64,000 bases of DNA from NCBI GenBank assembly GCA_937879965.1, contig CALFMP010000010.1, forward strand, positions 124,001 to 188,000, in the 5' to 3' direction. Origin of the DNA: QKMZ01 sp012965515 (lineage in GTDB: Bacteria; Cyanobacteriota; Vampirovibrionia; Obscuribacterales; Obscuribacteraceae). The notes under the pieces are model-generated. The model did not search any database. It was given only the letters and a program-made list of their open reading frames with translations, and was not told the origin of the DNA. Position 1 is the first letter of the stretch, and each line of letters opens with the position of its first letter. Both the position numbers and the translations under genes were made by a program. Shown piece after piece: positions 51,826-59,871 of the stretch.

Positions 51826-51925
51826 GCGACTCTTTCAAACCTATTGGGTTCAGCATGGATTTTCAGTACTTCCCCTATAGCTGTTTTTGCGTTTCCTGGC
51901 AAACTGGAAAGACTCGCTCTCGGGA

Positions 51926-52561
51926 ATGACATTGAGTCTCTCATTCAAGCTATTGCTGTTGCCATGGTTTCTGTGTTGCGCCTTGCCTGCTCTTGCAAAA
52001 CAGGAAGAGGCACCTTGGGATTCTAAGGCTGAAATGGCTCATGAGGAGCGTTTGTGGAACGCGCACAAAACCTTGGAAGCTGGAAACTTGGAAGAAGCAG
52101 AGAAGCTTTATCGCGCGATTTTAGAATTGAAGAAGGATGACCCGCGTGCACTCTTAGGGCTGGCACGTGTTTTCCAAAAGCAGGCAAAGCGAGATGGAGT
52201 CTACTCGCCAGATATGGCTGGACTGATGGAGAAATTGCAGTCCATTATCGATGAACAAGGTAAAGGTGTTGCTCAAATGCAAGAGAGGATGCGCTCGCAG
52301 TCCGGTACGAGCAGCCCAAAATCTCATTTGAAATATGGATTTTCAGAGAGAGGGCGAGATGCGGAGCCATCCCGCAGTGACATTCGCAAAAGATGGGAGA
52401 TTAGAAAAGTGCCGCGGTCGGCGCGCCAGGAGTTGAAGGAACACTTTTCTCCTGTGGATCGGTCCGCCCGACGAAGCTTCTTTGGCTCCGCGCTTCTTTT
52501 CAGAAGAGATTGTCCTGAGCCAATCTACAAAGACTGGTATTTTCTAGATCCGCCATCTTAG
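51926..52561 (+). CDS. Secreted protein with one TPR pair
   Basis: ATG 51926 opens a good signal peptide (LSFKLLLLPWFLCCALPALAKQ). The frame is open 13 codons further up to a TTG at 51887. After it comes one clear TPR (LWNAHKTLEAGNLEEAEKLYRAILELKKDDPRALLGLARVFQKQAK). A basic, apparently disordered middle and a short conserved-looking end (CPEPIYKDWYFLDPP) follow. It is a probable periplasmic or surface protein of unknown role. Confidence 0.68.
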   Translation: MTLSLSFKLLLLPWFLCCALPALAKQEEAPWDSKAEMAHEERLWNAHKTLEAGNLEEAEKLYRAILELKKDDPRALLGLARVFQKQAKRDGVYSPDMAGLMEKLQSIIDEQGKGVAQMQERMRSQSGTSSPKSHLKYGFSERGRDAEPSRSDIRKRWEIRKVPRSARQELKEHFSPVDRSARRSFFGSALLFRRDCPEPIYKDWYFLDPPS

Positions 52562-52569
52562 CTAAAGTT

Positions 52570-52710
52570 CTAAGCTCTTGAATCATCGCTAAAGTATTTC
52601 AATAAATTTTCCGAAAAGCGATTAAGTGTTGCACGGTACGGACCTTCCGCACGTTCGACAAAGAGCTTGCATAAGTCAATGCCCTCTTGCCAGCTTATCG
52701 CTCTGCCCAT
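52570..52710 (-). CDS. Candidate 46-residue protein coupled to the aldo/keto reductase
   Basis: ATG 52710 lies 11 bp after the reductase stop. Its Shine-Dalgarno AGGAG overlaps that stop (TTTAGGAG), with an 8-nt gap to the ATG, which is a typical coupled arrangement. The product begins MGRAISWQEGIDLCKLFVER and continues as amphipathic helix with LNRFSENLLKYF, ending in TAG. It has no signal peptide or membrane segment. I know no homologue. It could be a small regulatory subunit or stand-alone protein. Confidence 0.55.
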   Translation of the reverse strand: MGRAISWQEGIDLCKLFVERAEGPYRATLNRFSENLLKYFSDDSRA

Positions 52711-52721
52711 AGTTTTGACTC

Positions 52722-53699
52722 CTAAATCCCAAGGACCGCGCGCGGGATGTAGGGCTCTTCAAGAGCTGCAATGTCCTCTTTGCTGAGTTTCAAATCGACC
52801 GCTTTCACCGCGTCTTCCAGGTGGTGCGGTTTTGTCGCACCAACAATTGGTGAAACCACAGGAGATTTTTGCAGCACCCAAGCAAGAGCAACTTGCGCTC
52901 GTGGTGCGCCGATCCGATTGGAAACTTCCGTTAGTCGCTCAACAACTTTGCGGTCTGCATCGACTTGCGACGCATACAACTTCTTACCGAATTCGTCTGT
53001 CTGCGAGCGTTCAGTCTCGTCGTCCCAATCGCGTGTTAGTCGACCGCGTGCAAGTGGGCTCCATGGAATTACGCCGACGCCCTCGTCTTGGCAGAGCGGG
53101 AGCATCTCTCGCTCTTCTTCGCGGTAAATCAAATTGACGTAATTTTGCATACTGATGAAACGCGACCAGCCGTTTTTGTCGGACACGTGAAGTGCTTTGG
53201 CGAACTGCCACGCGTACATGCTCGATGCGCCGATGTAGCGCACTTTGCCTGCCTTTACGAGGTCGTGCAAAGCTTCAAGCGTTTCCTCAATGGGGGTGGT
53301 GGAGTCCCATCGATGTATTTGGTAAAGGTCGATGTAATCCGTGCCGAGACGACGCAAGCTCTGTTCAACTTCGTGCAAGATCGATTTGCGCGAGAGTCCG
53401 AGACCATGTGGACCTGGACGCATGCGACCGTTCACTTTAGTTGCAATGACAATATCCTCGCGCTTCGCGAAGTCTTTGATAGCCTTGCCGACTATCTCTT
53501 CGCTTGTTCCGTCTGAGTAAACGTTGGCAGTATCAAAGAAATTGATATCAAGATCGAGCGCTTGTTTGATGTATTTTCGACTTTCCTCTTCGGGCAGAGT
53601 CCAAGAATGGTTACCTCTTTCTGGAACGCCGAAGCTCATGCAGCCGACGCAAATGCGAGAGACTTTAAGTCCTGTGCGTCCGAGATTTGCAAATTCCAT
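52722..53699 (-). CDS. Aldo/keto reductase
   Basis: An NADPH-dependent (beta/alpha)8-barrel oxidoreductase of 325 residues. The catalytic tetrad is visible: Asp and Tyr in FFDTANVYSDGTSE, Lys in IVIATKVNG and His in LYQIHRWD. The C-terminal cofactor region includes PIVGATKPHHLEDAVKAVD. It resembles the YajO/general stress protein 69-like branch that reduces aldehydes and ketones. The substrate is unknown. A candidate small ORF follows in the same unit. Confidence 0.93.
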   Translation of the reverse strand: MEFANLGRTGLKVSRICVGCMSFGVPERGNHSWTLPEEESRKYIKQALDLDINFFDTANVYSDGTSEEIVGKAIKDFAKREDIVIATKVNGRMRPGPHGLGLSRKSILHEVEQSLRRLGTDYIDLYQIHRWDSTTPIEETLEALHDLVKAGKVRYIGASSMYAWQFAKALHVSDKNGWSRFISMQNYVNLIYREEEREMLPLCQDEGVGVIPWSPLARGRLTRDWDDETERSQTDEFGKKLYASQVDADRKVVERLTEVSNRIGAPRAQVALAWVLQKSPVVSPIVGATKPHHLEDAVKAVDLKLSKEDIAALEEPYIPRAVLGI

Positions 53700-53766
53700 A
53701 TCATGTCTCCAAACAAGCTCCGTGATTTTAGCCTGTTGAGATCTGGTTTGATGCCACTCCCGAAAA

Positions 53767-53793
53767 CCGGGCGATGCATGGCATCGCCCCTAC
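53767..53793. repeat. Dispersed palindromic repeat, copy in opposite orientation
   Basis: GGGCGATGC, ATG, GCATCGCCC forms a perfect 9-bp hairpin followed by CTAC. Read on the minus strand, it matches the copy at 46602 at most positions. Located between the reductase and the polytopic membrane gene. Confidence 0.6.
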
Positions 53794-53799
53794 GCTTCG

Positions 53800-53874
53800 C
53801 GGCAAAAAAGCAGTACCTGCAATGCGGCAAAAAAGCAGTACCCGCAATGCGGCAAGAAAGCAGCACGCGTGATG
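53800..53874. repeat. Three tandem 25-bp repeats
   Basis: Units start at 53800, 53825 and 53850, each CGGCAAAAAAGCAGTACCTG-like with decay in the third. There are no spacers, so it is not a CRISPR array. It lies just after the stop of the minus-strand gene at 53889, adjacent to the palindromic repeat. Confidence 0.8.
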
Positions 53875-53888
53875 AGACAGTAACGCTG

Positions 53889-55457
53889 CTATGGCTTCGC
53901 TTTCTTTACAAGCAGAACACCGACATCATCTTTGCATTTCACTTCCCAATCTTTGCGCTGTTTGAGCACCTGGGCAATCTGCGCCTCATTGGGAACCATC
54001 ACCCAGGTGAAGTTTCGCTTGTTGAAGATTTCTTCCCAGTTGTCTTGGGTCAGCAAAATCTTGATGTATTCTTCAATGAATTCTGGCGGCAAGAAGTCGG
54101 CCCAATCATCGATGTAGACGGTACGTTTCAATTTGAAATAGATGTATCCGCCCCAATTGTCGTAATTAAAGCCCAGTCCCTGTGGGTTTTCTTTCTGTAA
54201 GCACTCGACAAGTTTTACTGGGATGCGCGTTGGATCGAAGTCTTTGACTTTGAACATGTCCAGCGACAGGAACGCTACGCTCATCGCGACAGTAATGACA
54301 AAGTAAATCAATGCTGGCTTCCAGCCTTTAGGTTCATTCCCTTCGATTTCTGCTTCTTTCTTAGCTAGTTTTGAGAGCCCCTTTTCTAGCGGCTTCTGCG
54401 GCTCCGATGCCAAAAGTTTTGGTCGCCACAATTCCCAATACGGACCGAGAAATGGAATAACCATTAGCGCGCAGTACGGAACAAAGCGCATGCTGACGAA
54501 ACTTGCGAGGAAGTAAATTCCCATTACAGCTGTCTCGGAGAATTTCAGTCCGCCTTTCGTTTTCACCAAGGCTGCGGTCGTAATGGCACCGAGTATCAAG
54601 AAGAACCAGGCACCGACGCCGGCTGTGATATCAAATGAGCGCCACTCGTCTGTTTTGCTCAAGACGACGGGGTTAGAAATGTAGGCAAGCACAGTGTTGT
54701 AGAACGACAGTCCACGGGGATTCAATGCAGTTGCTGCGGCTCCCACCAATAGAAATACTGCCAACTCAAGTGTTCTTGTCTTTGATTTTTCGTCAGGTGA
54801 AAGCGCAGCGATTGGCAGTTTTGGTCCAATAAAGGTTTGAACAGCAGATGCCGCGGCACTCACTGCGAGCATCACAATTCCCACCGTATAGCTGCCATGC
54901 AGGTTCGCCCAAAAGCACATGACCAGTGCAGTTGCGATTGCTCGAATCCAAAGTTTGTGTTCGCTGATGAAAAGCAAATAGTACAAAACTAGAAACGGCA
55001 AGTATGTGTAAACGTGGCAACGTGCGGACCAGTGCATGCCGACGGCGGGCATGACGAATAACACCAAAACCAAGCCCGCGAGCAATCCCATGCCGCGCGC
55101 GCGAGCCATTTGATAGCTCCACATCAAACCAAGGGCACCAACGATGCTGAAGATCAGGACAATGCCCGTCATTCCATAATGGCTGAAAACTGTTCCACTC
55201 ATAATATCGCCGAGCCAACAGCGGGTCAGGCATGGCGAAGAGTTGAAAATCGCAGAGGTGTAATTTGTTGTCGGCAGCGCATGATTCGCGAGCCAGAATT
55301 CACCATTGATGATGTGCCGGCAGGTTCCGCCATCCCAGAGAAACATGTCTGGTCGCATGAAGAGCATTCCGCCCAACAAATATACGAAGAACCATCCGCC
55401 GGACTGCGGGGCGAAAATGCTGAAGAGCGAAGTATTCTTGCTGTTTTCGGGGGGCAT
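53889..55457 (-). CDS. Large polytopic membrane protein, paralogue of the one at 28393
   Basis: About ten to twelve hydrophobic segments are followed by a C-terminal extracytoplasmic domain with GFNYDNWGGYIYFKLKRTVYIDDWADFLPPEFIEEY. It shares the motif GFNYDNWGGY with the protein at 28393. The first loop (MRPDMFLWDGGTCRHIINGEFWL) again has acidic and histidine residues after helix 1, as in GT-C enzymes. The two probably descend from one duplication. An uncharacterised membrane transferase is my guess. Confidence 0.65.
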   Translation of the reverse strand: MPPENSKNTSLFSIFAPQSGGWFFVYLLGGMLFMRPDMFLWDGGTCRHIINGEFWLANHALPTTNYTSAIFNSSPCLTRCWLGDIMSGTVFSHYGMTGIVLIFSIVGALGLMWSYQMARARGMGLLAGLVLVLFVMPAVGMHWSARCHVYTYLPFLVLYYLLFISEHKLWIRAIATALVMCFWANLHGSYTVGIVMLAVSAAASAVQTFIGPKLPIAALSPDEKSKTRTLELAVFLLVGAAATALNPRGLSFYNTVLAYISNPVVLSKTDEWRSFDITAGVGAWFFLILGAITTAALVKTKGGLKFSETAVMGIYFLASFVSMRFVPYCALMVIPFLGPYWELWRPKLLASEPQKPLEKGLSKLAKKEAEIEGNEPKGWKPALIYFVITVAMSVAFLSLDMFKVKDFDPTRIPVKLVECLQKENPQGLGFNYDNWGGYIYFKLKRTVYIDDWADFLPPEFIEEYIKILLTQDNWEEIFNKRNFTWVMVPNEAQIAQVLKQRKDWEVKCKDDVGVLLVKKAKP

Positions 55458-55536
55458 GCAGCAAGAATATCATCCTGAAACGTCAGTTGCTTACGGATGG
55501 TAAGCTTGTTCTCGGTAAACGATTTGGAGCCTGTTA

Positions 55537-56607
55537 ATGAGTGTAATTGTCGTAACTGGGTCGGGAGGGCTGATCGGGTCAGCTGCTGCCGAATACTTTG
55601 CTGCCCTGGGATTCGATATCGTCGGCATCGACAATGACATGAGGCAGAAATTTTTCGGTCCCGATGCGTCAACCGTGTGGAATCGCAAGCGGCTCGAGAC
55701 CAAGCTAGGCAAGCAATACAAGCACTATGAGATCGACATCCGGGATGTCAATGGAATTGGCGATGTGTTTTTGAAGTATGGAAGAAACATCGAAGCTGTC
55801 ATTCACACAGCCGCGCAGCCATCGCACGATTGGGCTGCCACGGCGCCGGTGGAAGACTTCACTATCAATGCCAACGGCACGATGAATTTGTTGGAAGCGA
55901 CCCGCAAAGTCTGCCAGGACGCTGTTTTTATCTTTACTTCCACAAACAAAGTTTACGGGGATACGCCCAATCGTTTGCCGTTGGTTGAATTGGAAACGCG
56001 CTGGGAGATTGATTCTTCGCATACATATTTCGGCGGTATTCGCGAAGACATGTCAGTCGATCATTGTTTGCATAGTTTGTTCGGAGTATCGAAACTGGCA
56101 GCTGATGAACTTGTTCAAGAGTACGGACGATATTTCGAAATGCGCACCGCTTGTTTTCGAGGCGGTTGCCTGACTGGTCCGAATCACTCCGGGGCTGAAC
56201 TGCATGGATTTCTAGCTTACCTGATGCGTTGCGCTGTCATCGGAAAACCCTACAAAATCTACGGATACAAAGGCAAGCAGGTACGGGATAACATCCACAA
56301 TGACGATTTGGTGCGCGCCTTTCATGAGGTCATCAAAGACCCCAAAGTGGCGCGTGTATACAATATCGGTGGCGGTCGCACGAGCAACTGCTCGATGTTG
56401 GAAGCGATCACGTTGTGCGAAGAAATCACCGGCAATAAGCTTGATTCGACCTACGTTGACGACTCGCGTATAGGCGACCACATCTGGTGGATAAGCGATA
56501 ACGGCAGATTTATGGCGGACTATCCGAATTGGAAAGTCGAGAAAAACATCAAAGATATCCTCACCGAAATATACAACGTCAACAAAGAGCGCTGGGTGGC
56601 TGTTTAG
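55537..56607 (+). CDS. CDP-paratose 2-epimerase-like SDR
   Basis: VIVVTGSGGLIGSAAAEYF binds NAD. AVIHTAAQPSHDWAATAPVEDFTINANGT and the extended FGGIREDMSVDHCLHSLFGVSKLAADELVQ are typical of CDP-tyvelose/paratose 2-epimerases (RfbE-like), with Tyr replaced by Phe in the usual YxxxK-like stretch around FGVSKLA. The C-terminal DSRIGDHIWWISDN also fits. It would set the stereochemistry of a dideoxy or related sugar. It starts a plus-strand unit of two epimerases and a GT2. Confidence 0.8.
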   Translation: MSVIVVTGSGGLIGSAAAEYFAALGFDIVGIDNDMRQKFFGPDASTVWNRKRLETKLGKQYKHYEIDIRDVNGIGDVFLKYGRNIEAVIHTAAQPSHDWAATAPVEDFTINANGTMNLLEATRKVCQDAVFIFTSTNKVYGDTPNRLPLVELETRWEIDSSHTYFGGIREDMSVDHCLHSLFGVSKLAADELVQEYGRYFEMRTACFRGGCLTGPNHSGAELHGFLAYLMRCAVIGKPYKIYGYKGKQVRDNIHNDDLVRAFHEVIKDPKVARVYNIGGGRTSNCSMLEAITLCEEITGNKLDSTYVDDSRIGDHIWWISDNGRFMADYPNWKVEKNIKDILTEIYNVNKERWVAV

Positions 56608-56691
56608 CGTTACACGTTATCGGGCTTTGCGTTTTAATAAAGGCCGATACGTGTATGGTAATTAGGCCTGAGTTGGCTTCAGTGGCGGATA

Positions 56692-57759
56692 ATGCGGATT
56701 CTCATTTCTGGTATTTGCGGTTTTGTTGGCAGTGCGCTGGCGCGCTATCTGCTTGAATCTCAAGCCGGTTTGAAAATTTACGGGTTTGACAATTTCTCGC
56801 GGGCTGGTAGCCATCTTAATCGGGATGTGCTGAAAGCTTTGGGGGTTGAAGTCTTTCATGCCGATGTGCGCTTCGAAAGCGACATGGAGCAGATGCCGCA
56901 AGTCGACTGGATCGTTGATGCTGCGGCTAACCCGTCTGTTTTGGCGGGAGTTGACGGTGTTTCCAGTCCGCGTCAGGTGCTCGATGCCAATCTATACGGC
57001 ACTATCAACTTGCTGGAAAATGCGCGCAGGCACAATTCTGGCTTCATTTTGCTTTCAAGCAGCCGGGTTTATTCAATCAGCGCATTGAAGAAAGTTCCGC
57101 TCAAAGAAGAAGACTCTGCACTCGTGTTTGATAGCTCGAAAGAAGCTCCGGTGGGGGTTTCTGCGAAGGGCATCGATGAAAGCTTCTCAACTCAAGCACC
57201 AATTTCTTTGTACGGTGCCACCAAGCTTGCATCCGAAGTTCTTGCCCTGGAATATGCGGAGACTTACAAACTGCCAGTGTATGTCAATCGGGCTGGTGTG
57301 ATCGCTGGTGCCGGGCAATTTGGGAAGCCGGACCAGGGCATTTTTACTTACTGGATCAATTCCTACTTGCACAGAAAGCCGCTCAAATACATTGGTTTTG
57401 GCGGTACCGGCCTTCAACTGCGCGACGCAATGCATCCTAAAGATCTGGCGCTGTTGGTCCGAAAACAAATGAGCAAAGCGGGCAGCGGGCAAAACGACAT
57501 CATCAATGTCGGCGGCGGTGCAGAGAATGCAATGTCTCTCAAACAGCTGTCTGATTGGTGTGAGAAACGTTTTGGCGCGCACACGGTTGACTCTGTGAAA
57601 GAAGACCGCCAGCTGGACATTCCTTGGGTGGTGATGGACAGTACGCTTGCGCAACGCACCATCGGATTTGAGATCACGGTGAAACTTTCTGAGATTTTGG
57701 AAGAAATTGCACAACACGCAGAAGCGCATCCTGAATGGCTAAAGGTGTCGGGCGGATGA
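56692..57759 (+). CDS. NAD-dependent sugar epimerase (SDR), second copy type
   Basis: RILISGICGFVGSALARYL is the NAD-binding site; the serine block is ILLSSSRVYSISALK and the active-site block is LYGATKLASEVLALEY. It resembles the preceding epimerase in length and C-terminal organisation but is clearly diverged. These neighbours may catalyse successive steps on one NDP-sugar. It overlaps the next gene by ATGA. Confidence 0.82.
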   Translation: MRILISGICGFVGSALARYLLESQAGLKIYGFDNFSRAGSHLNRDVLKALGVEVFHADVRFESDMEQMPQVDWIVDAAANPSVLAGVDGVSSPRQVLDANLYGTINLLENARRHNSGFILLSSSRVYSISALKKVPLKEEDSALVFDSSKEAPVGVSAKGIDESFSTQAPISLYGATKLASEVLALEYAETYKLPVYVNRAGVIAGAGQFGKPDQGIFTYWINSYLHRKPLKYIGFGGTGLQLRDAMHPKDLALLVRKQMSKAGSGQNDIINVGGGAENAMSLKQLSDWCEKRFGAHTVDSVKEDRQLDIPWVVMDSTLAQRTIGFEITVKLSEILEEIAQHAEAHPEWLKVSGG

Positions 57760-58676
57760 AGTCACCTAAGCCGATTCCAAGCACCATCAATAACATTGCT
57801 GTTGTGATACCCGCACACAACGAAGATGGCTGCATCGAGCTTACCGTTAAACACTTGCATCTGGAGCTGACTGCCAACAAAGTACCGCACGAAATTGTTG
57901 TTGTTGACGATGGAAGTACGGATAACACCTGGCAGATTCTCATCAATTTGACTAAGGAAATTCCCACACTAAAACCTGTGAAGAACCTCGGACCGCATGG
58001 CTTTGGACGCGCTGTGATCTGCGGTTTGCAGAACTTTGATGCAGACGCCGTAACAATCATGATGGCAGACAATTCGGACGATGCAAATGATGTTGTCCGC
58101 TACTGGCAAAAGCTAAATGAAGGCTATGACTGCGTCTTCGGTAGCCGATTCATGAAGGGCGGCGGCGTGATCGATTATCCGATTCACAAGTTGATCATGA
58201 ATCGCATGGCAAATTTGTTTGTCAGAATTATGTTCAACATCTCCTACAACGACACGACAAACGCCTTTAAGGCGTATCGCAAAACGGTCATCGAGGGTTG
58301 TGCGCCGTTTATCTCTCCGCATTTCAATCTCACTGTCGAAATTCCACTCAAGGCGATGGTGCGTGGATTCAGTTGGACTGTGATCCCTATCACCTGGAAG
58401 AATCGCCGCACTGGTATTTCCAAACTCAAGATTCAGGAAATGGGCAGCCGCTATCTTTTCATCTGCCTCTATATCTGGCTTGAGAAGACCCTGACACGAG
58501 ACTATCGCGTTAAGCCTGATGAGCCGCGCGTCACTGCTGCGCAGCCGCCCGAAGTCATTGAACGAGCAAAAGTGGAAACCGCTGAGTCGGTTACCGCAGA
58601 GTCCGCGAAAACTGAGCCAACTACAAAAGAAGTTACAACCAATTCAGCGAAATCTGAGGAGCAATCTAAGTCGTAA
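57756..58676 (+). CDS. GT2 glycosyltransferase (polyprenyl-phosphate type)
   Basis: The ATG at 57756 overlaps the previous stop as ATGA; a second in-frame ATG is at 57735. The GT-A domain has IAVVIPAHNEDGCI, EIVVVDDGSTDNT and MADNSDDAND as the metal site (an unusual N-S-D-D). KISFRNRRTGISKL-like residues near 225 (WKNRRTGISKLKI) match DPM-type enzymes. The C-terminal 60 residues are a Glu/Thr/Ala-rich tail. It probably uses the sugar made by the two epimerases upstream. Confidence 0.85.
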   Translation: MKSPKPIPSTINNIAVVIPAHNEDGCIELTVKHLHLELTANKVPHEIVVVDDGSTDNTWQILINLTKEIPTLKPVKNLGPHGFGRAVICGLQNFDADAVTIMMADNSDDANDVVRYWQKLNEGYDCVFGSRFMKGGGVIDYPIHKLIMNRMANLFVRIMFNISYNDTTNAFKAYRKTVIEGCAPFISPHFNLTVEIPLKAMVRGFSWTVIPITWKNRRTGISKLKIQEMGSRYLFICLYIWLEKTLTRDYRVKPDEPRVTAAQPPEVIERAKVETAESVTAESAKTEPTTKEVTTNSAKSEEQSKS

Positions 58677-59787
58677 TCCCGGCTTCTTTTGACTCCCCTG
58701 GTTCTGTGGACTTTTCCGAATCAGTCGTCTGTTCAGATTCCGAAGAACTCTTCGGCTCGGCAGTTTCTTTCGAGTCAGGAGCGCTTATCACGCTGATTTC
58801 ATTTCGATCTCTTCCCATAATCATGAAAGGTTTCTCTATGAAATGCCAGCTTGCTAACGCGCAAAGCATTGATACCGGAGTTGATACCAGTGTTACGAGG
58901 TTGGGATCTGTCATTCCTGCTTTGACGAACAACTGTTGAATCGGAAAGGCGTATAAATAGACGCCATACGAAAGATCTGAGTATTTGGTAAAGAAAACCA
59001 AACGATTCAGTTCCAATTTCTTGTTTAGCGCCAGAGCAAGAAGAATGTACGTTCCTGGAATTGGCAGAACAACATTCAGCCAGCGCCCGGATAAGCTAGT
59101 GACTGCAATCACGATGATAGAAAGAGCAATCAACGAAGGCTTGAAGCGAACTCTGTGCAGTAGCAGGTAGAACAGAACCCCGGCAAAGAAATGAGAGCCC
59201 AATCGATTGAACACTTCACCGGCGGGAAACAAACCGAAGGTAAACACCAGAAAGAATGTGACTGCTACTGGCACTCTGACGAGTTTCAACAAACCCATCA
59301 TTGCAAGGATTGCATACATGAATTCTTCATAGCGAATCGTCCACAAAGAGCCATTTATCATTCCTGTGTAGAGGTTCTTGCTGCAAAACGCCGGACACGG
59401 AATGTTCGGATCTTGGAGTGTTATTGCTCTAAATATCCAGTTGAAGACCGATTGATCCGGCAGCACCACGCCGCCCATCGGGCCGAACACAAATGCAGAG
59501 ATCAAAATGGCGGTGATGAAACCTGGATAGATGCGGCGAATTCGGCGCATCAAATATTCTTTGAAAGTGCCGGATTTGAACCAGCTTCCGCAGACCAGAA
59601 ATCCGCTTATGTTCAAGAAGCAATGAACGGCCCAAGTGCCGCCATCCAGCTGCCCGCGCGTAAACCAAAAGACTGGCTCTGTTGCTTGGCTAAGTTTGGT
59701 CAGCCAAAACGAATGCGACCAAATTACTATCAAGGCGAGGCCCAGTCTGATCGTCGAAAAGTTGTCGATGCGCCTCAGGCTTGCCAT
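58666..59787 (-). CDS. Acyltransferase family 3 membrane protein
   Basis: This 373-residue protein has about ten membrane helices and begins RIDNFSTIRLGLALIVIWSHSFWL, where the histidine is the conserved catalytic residue of the OafA/NodX family. The middle has YEEFMYAILAMMGLL, corresponding to the usual W-S-L-x-x-E-x-x-F-Y region (GSLWTIRYEEFMY). Such proteins O-acetylate lipopolysaccharide or capsule sugars. The C-terminal tail is Ser/Glu-rich. It converges with the GT2 gene, overlapping by 11 bp. Confidence 0.9.
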   Translation of the reverse strand: MASLRRIDNFSTIRLGLALIVIWSHSFWLTKLSQATEPVFWFTRGQLDGGTWAVHCFLNISGFLVCGSWFKSGTFKEYLMRRIRRIYPGFITAILISAFVFGPMGGVVLPDQSVFNWIFRAITLQDPNIPCPAFCSKNLYTGMINGSLWTIRYEEFMYAILAMMGLLKLVRVPVAVTFFLVFTFGLFPAGEVFNRLGSHFFAGVLFYLLLHRVRFKPSLIALSIIVIAVTSLSGRWLNVVLPIPGTYILLALALNKKLELNRLVFFTKYSDLSYGVYLYAFPIQQLFVKAGMTDPNLVTLVSTPVSMLCALASWHFIEKPFMIMGRDRNEISVISAPDSKETAEPKSSSESEQTTDSEKSTEPGESKEAGITT

Positions 59788-59871
59788 TTTGTCTTGTGAT
59801 TATCCGCAGGTTTCACTTAGTAACTTTGCAATGCGCCTGTCTCTTTGTACCCGCTCTACGAGACCGGGCTC

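Noticed and set aside
53800..53874. CRISPR array
   Set aside because: The 25-bp units are directly adjacent with no spacers and no cas genes are present.
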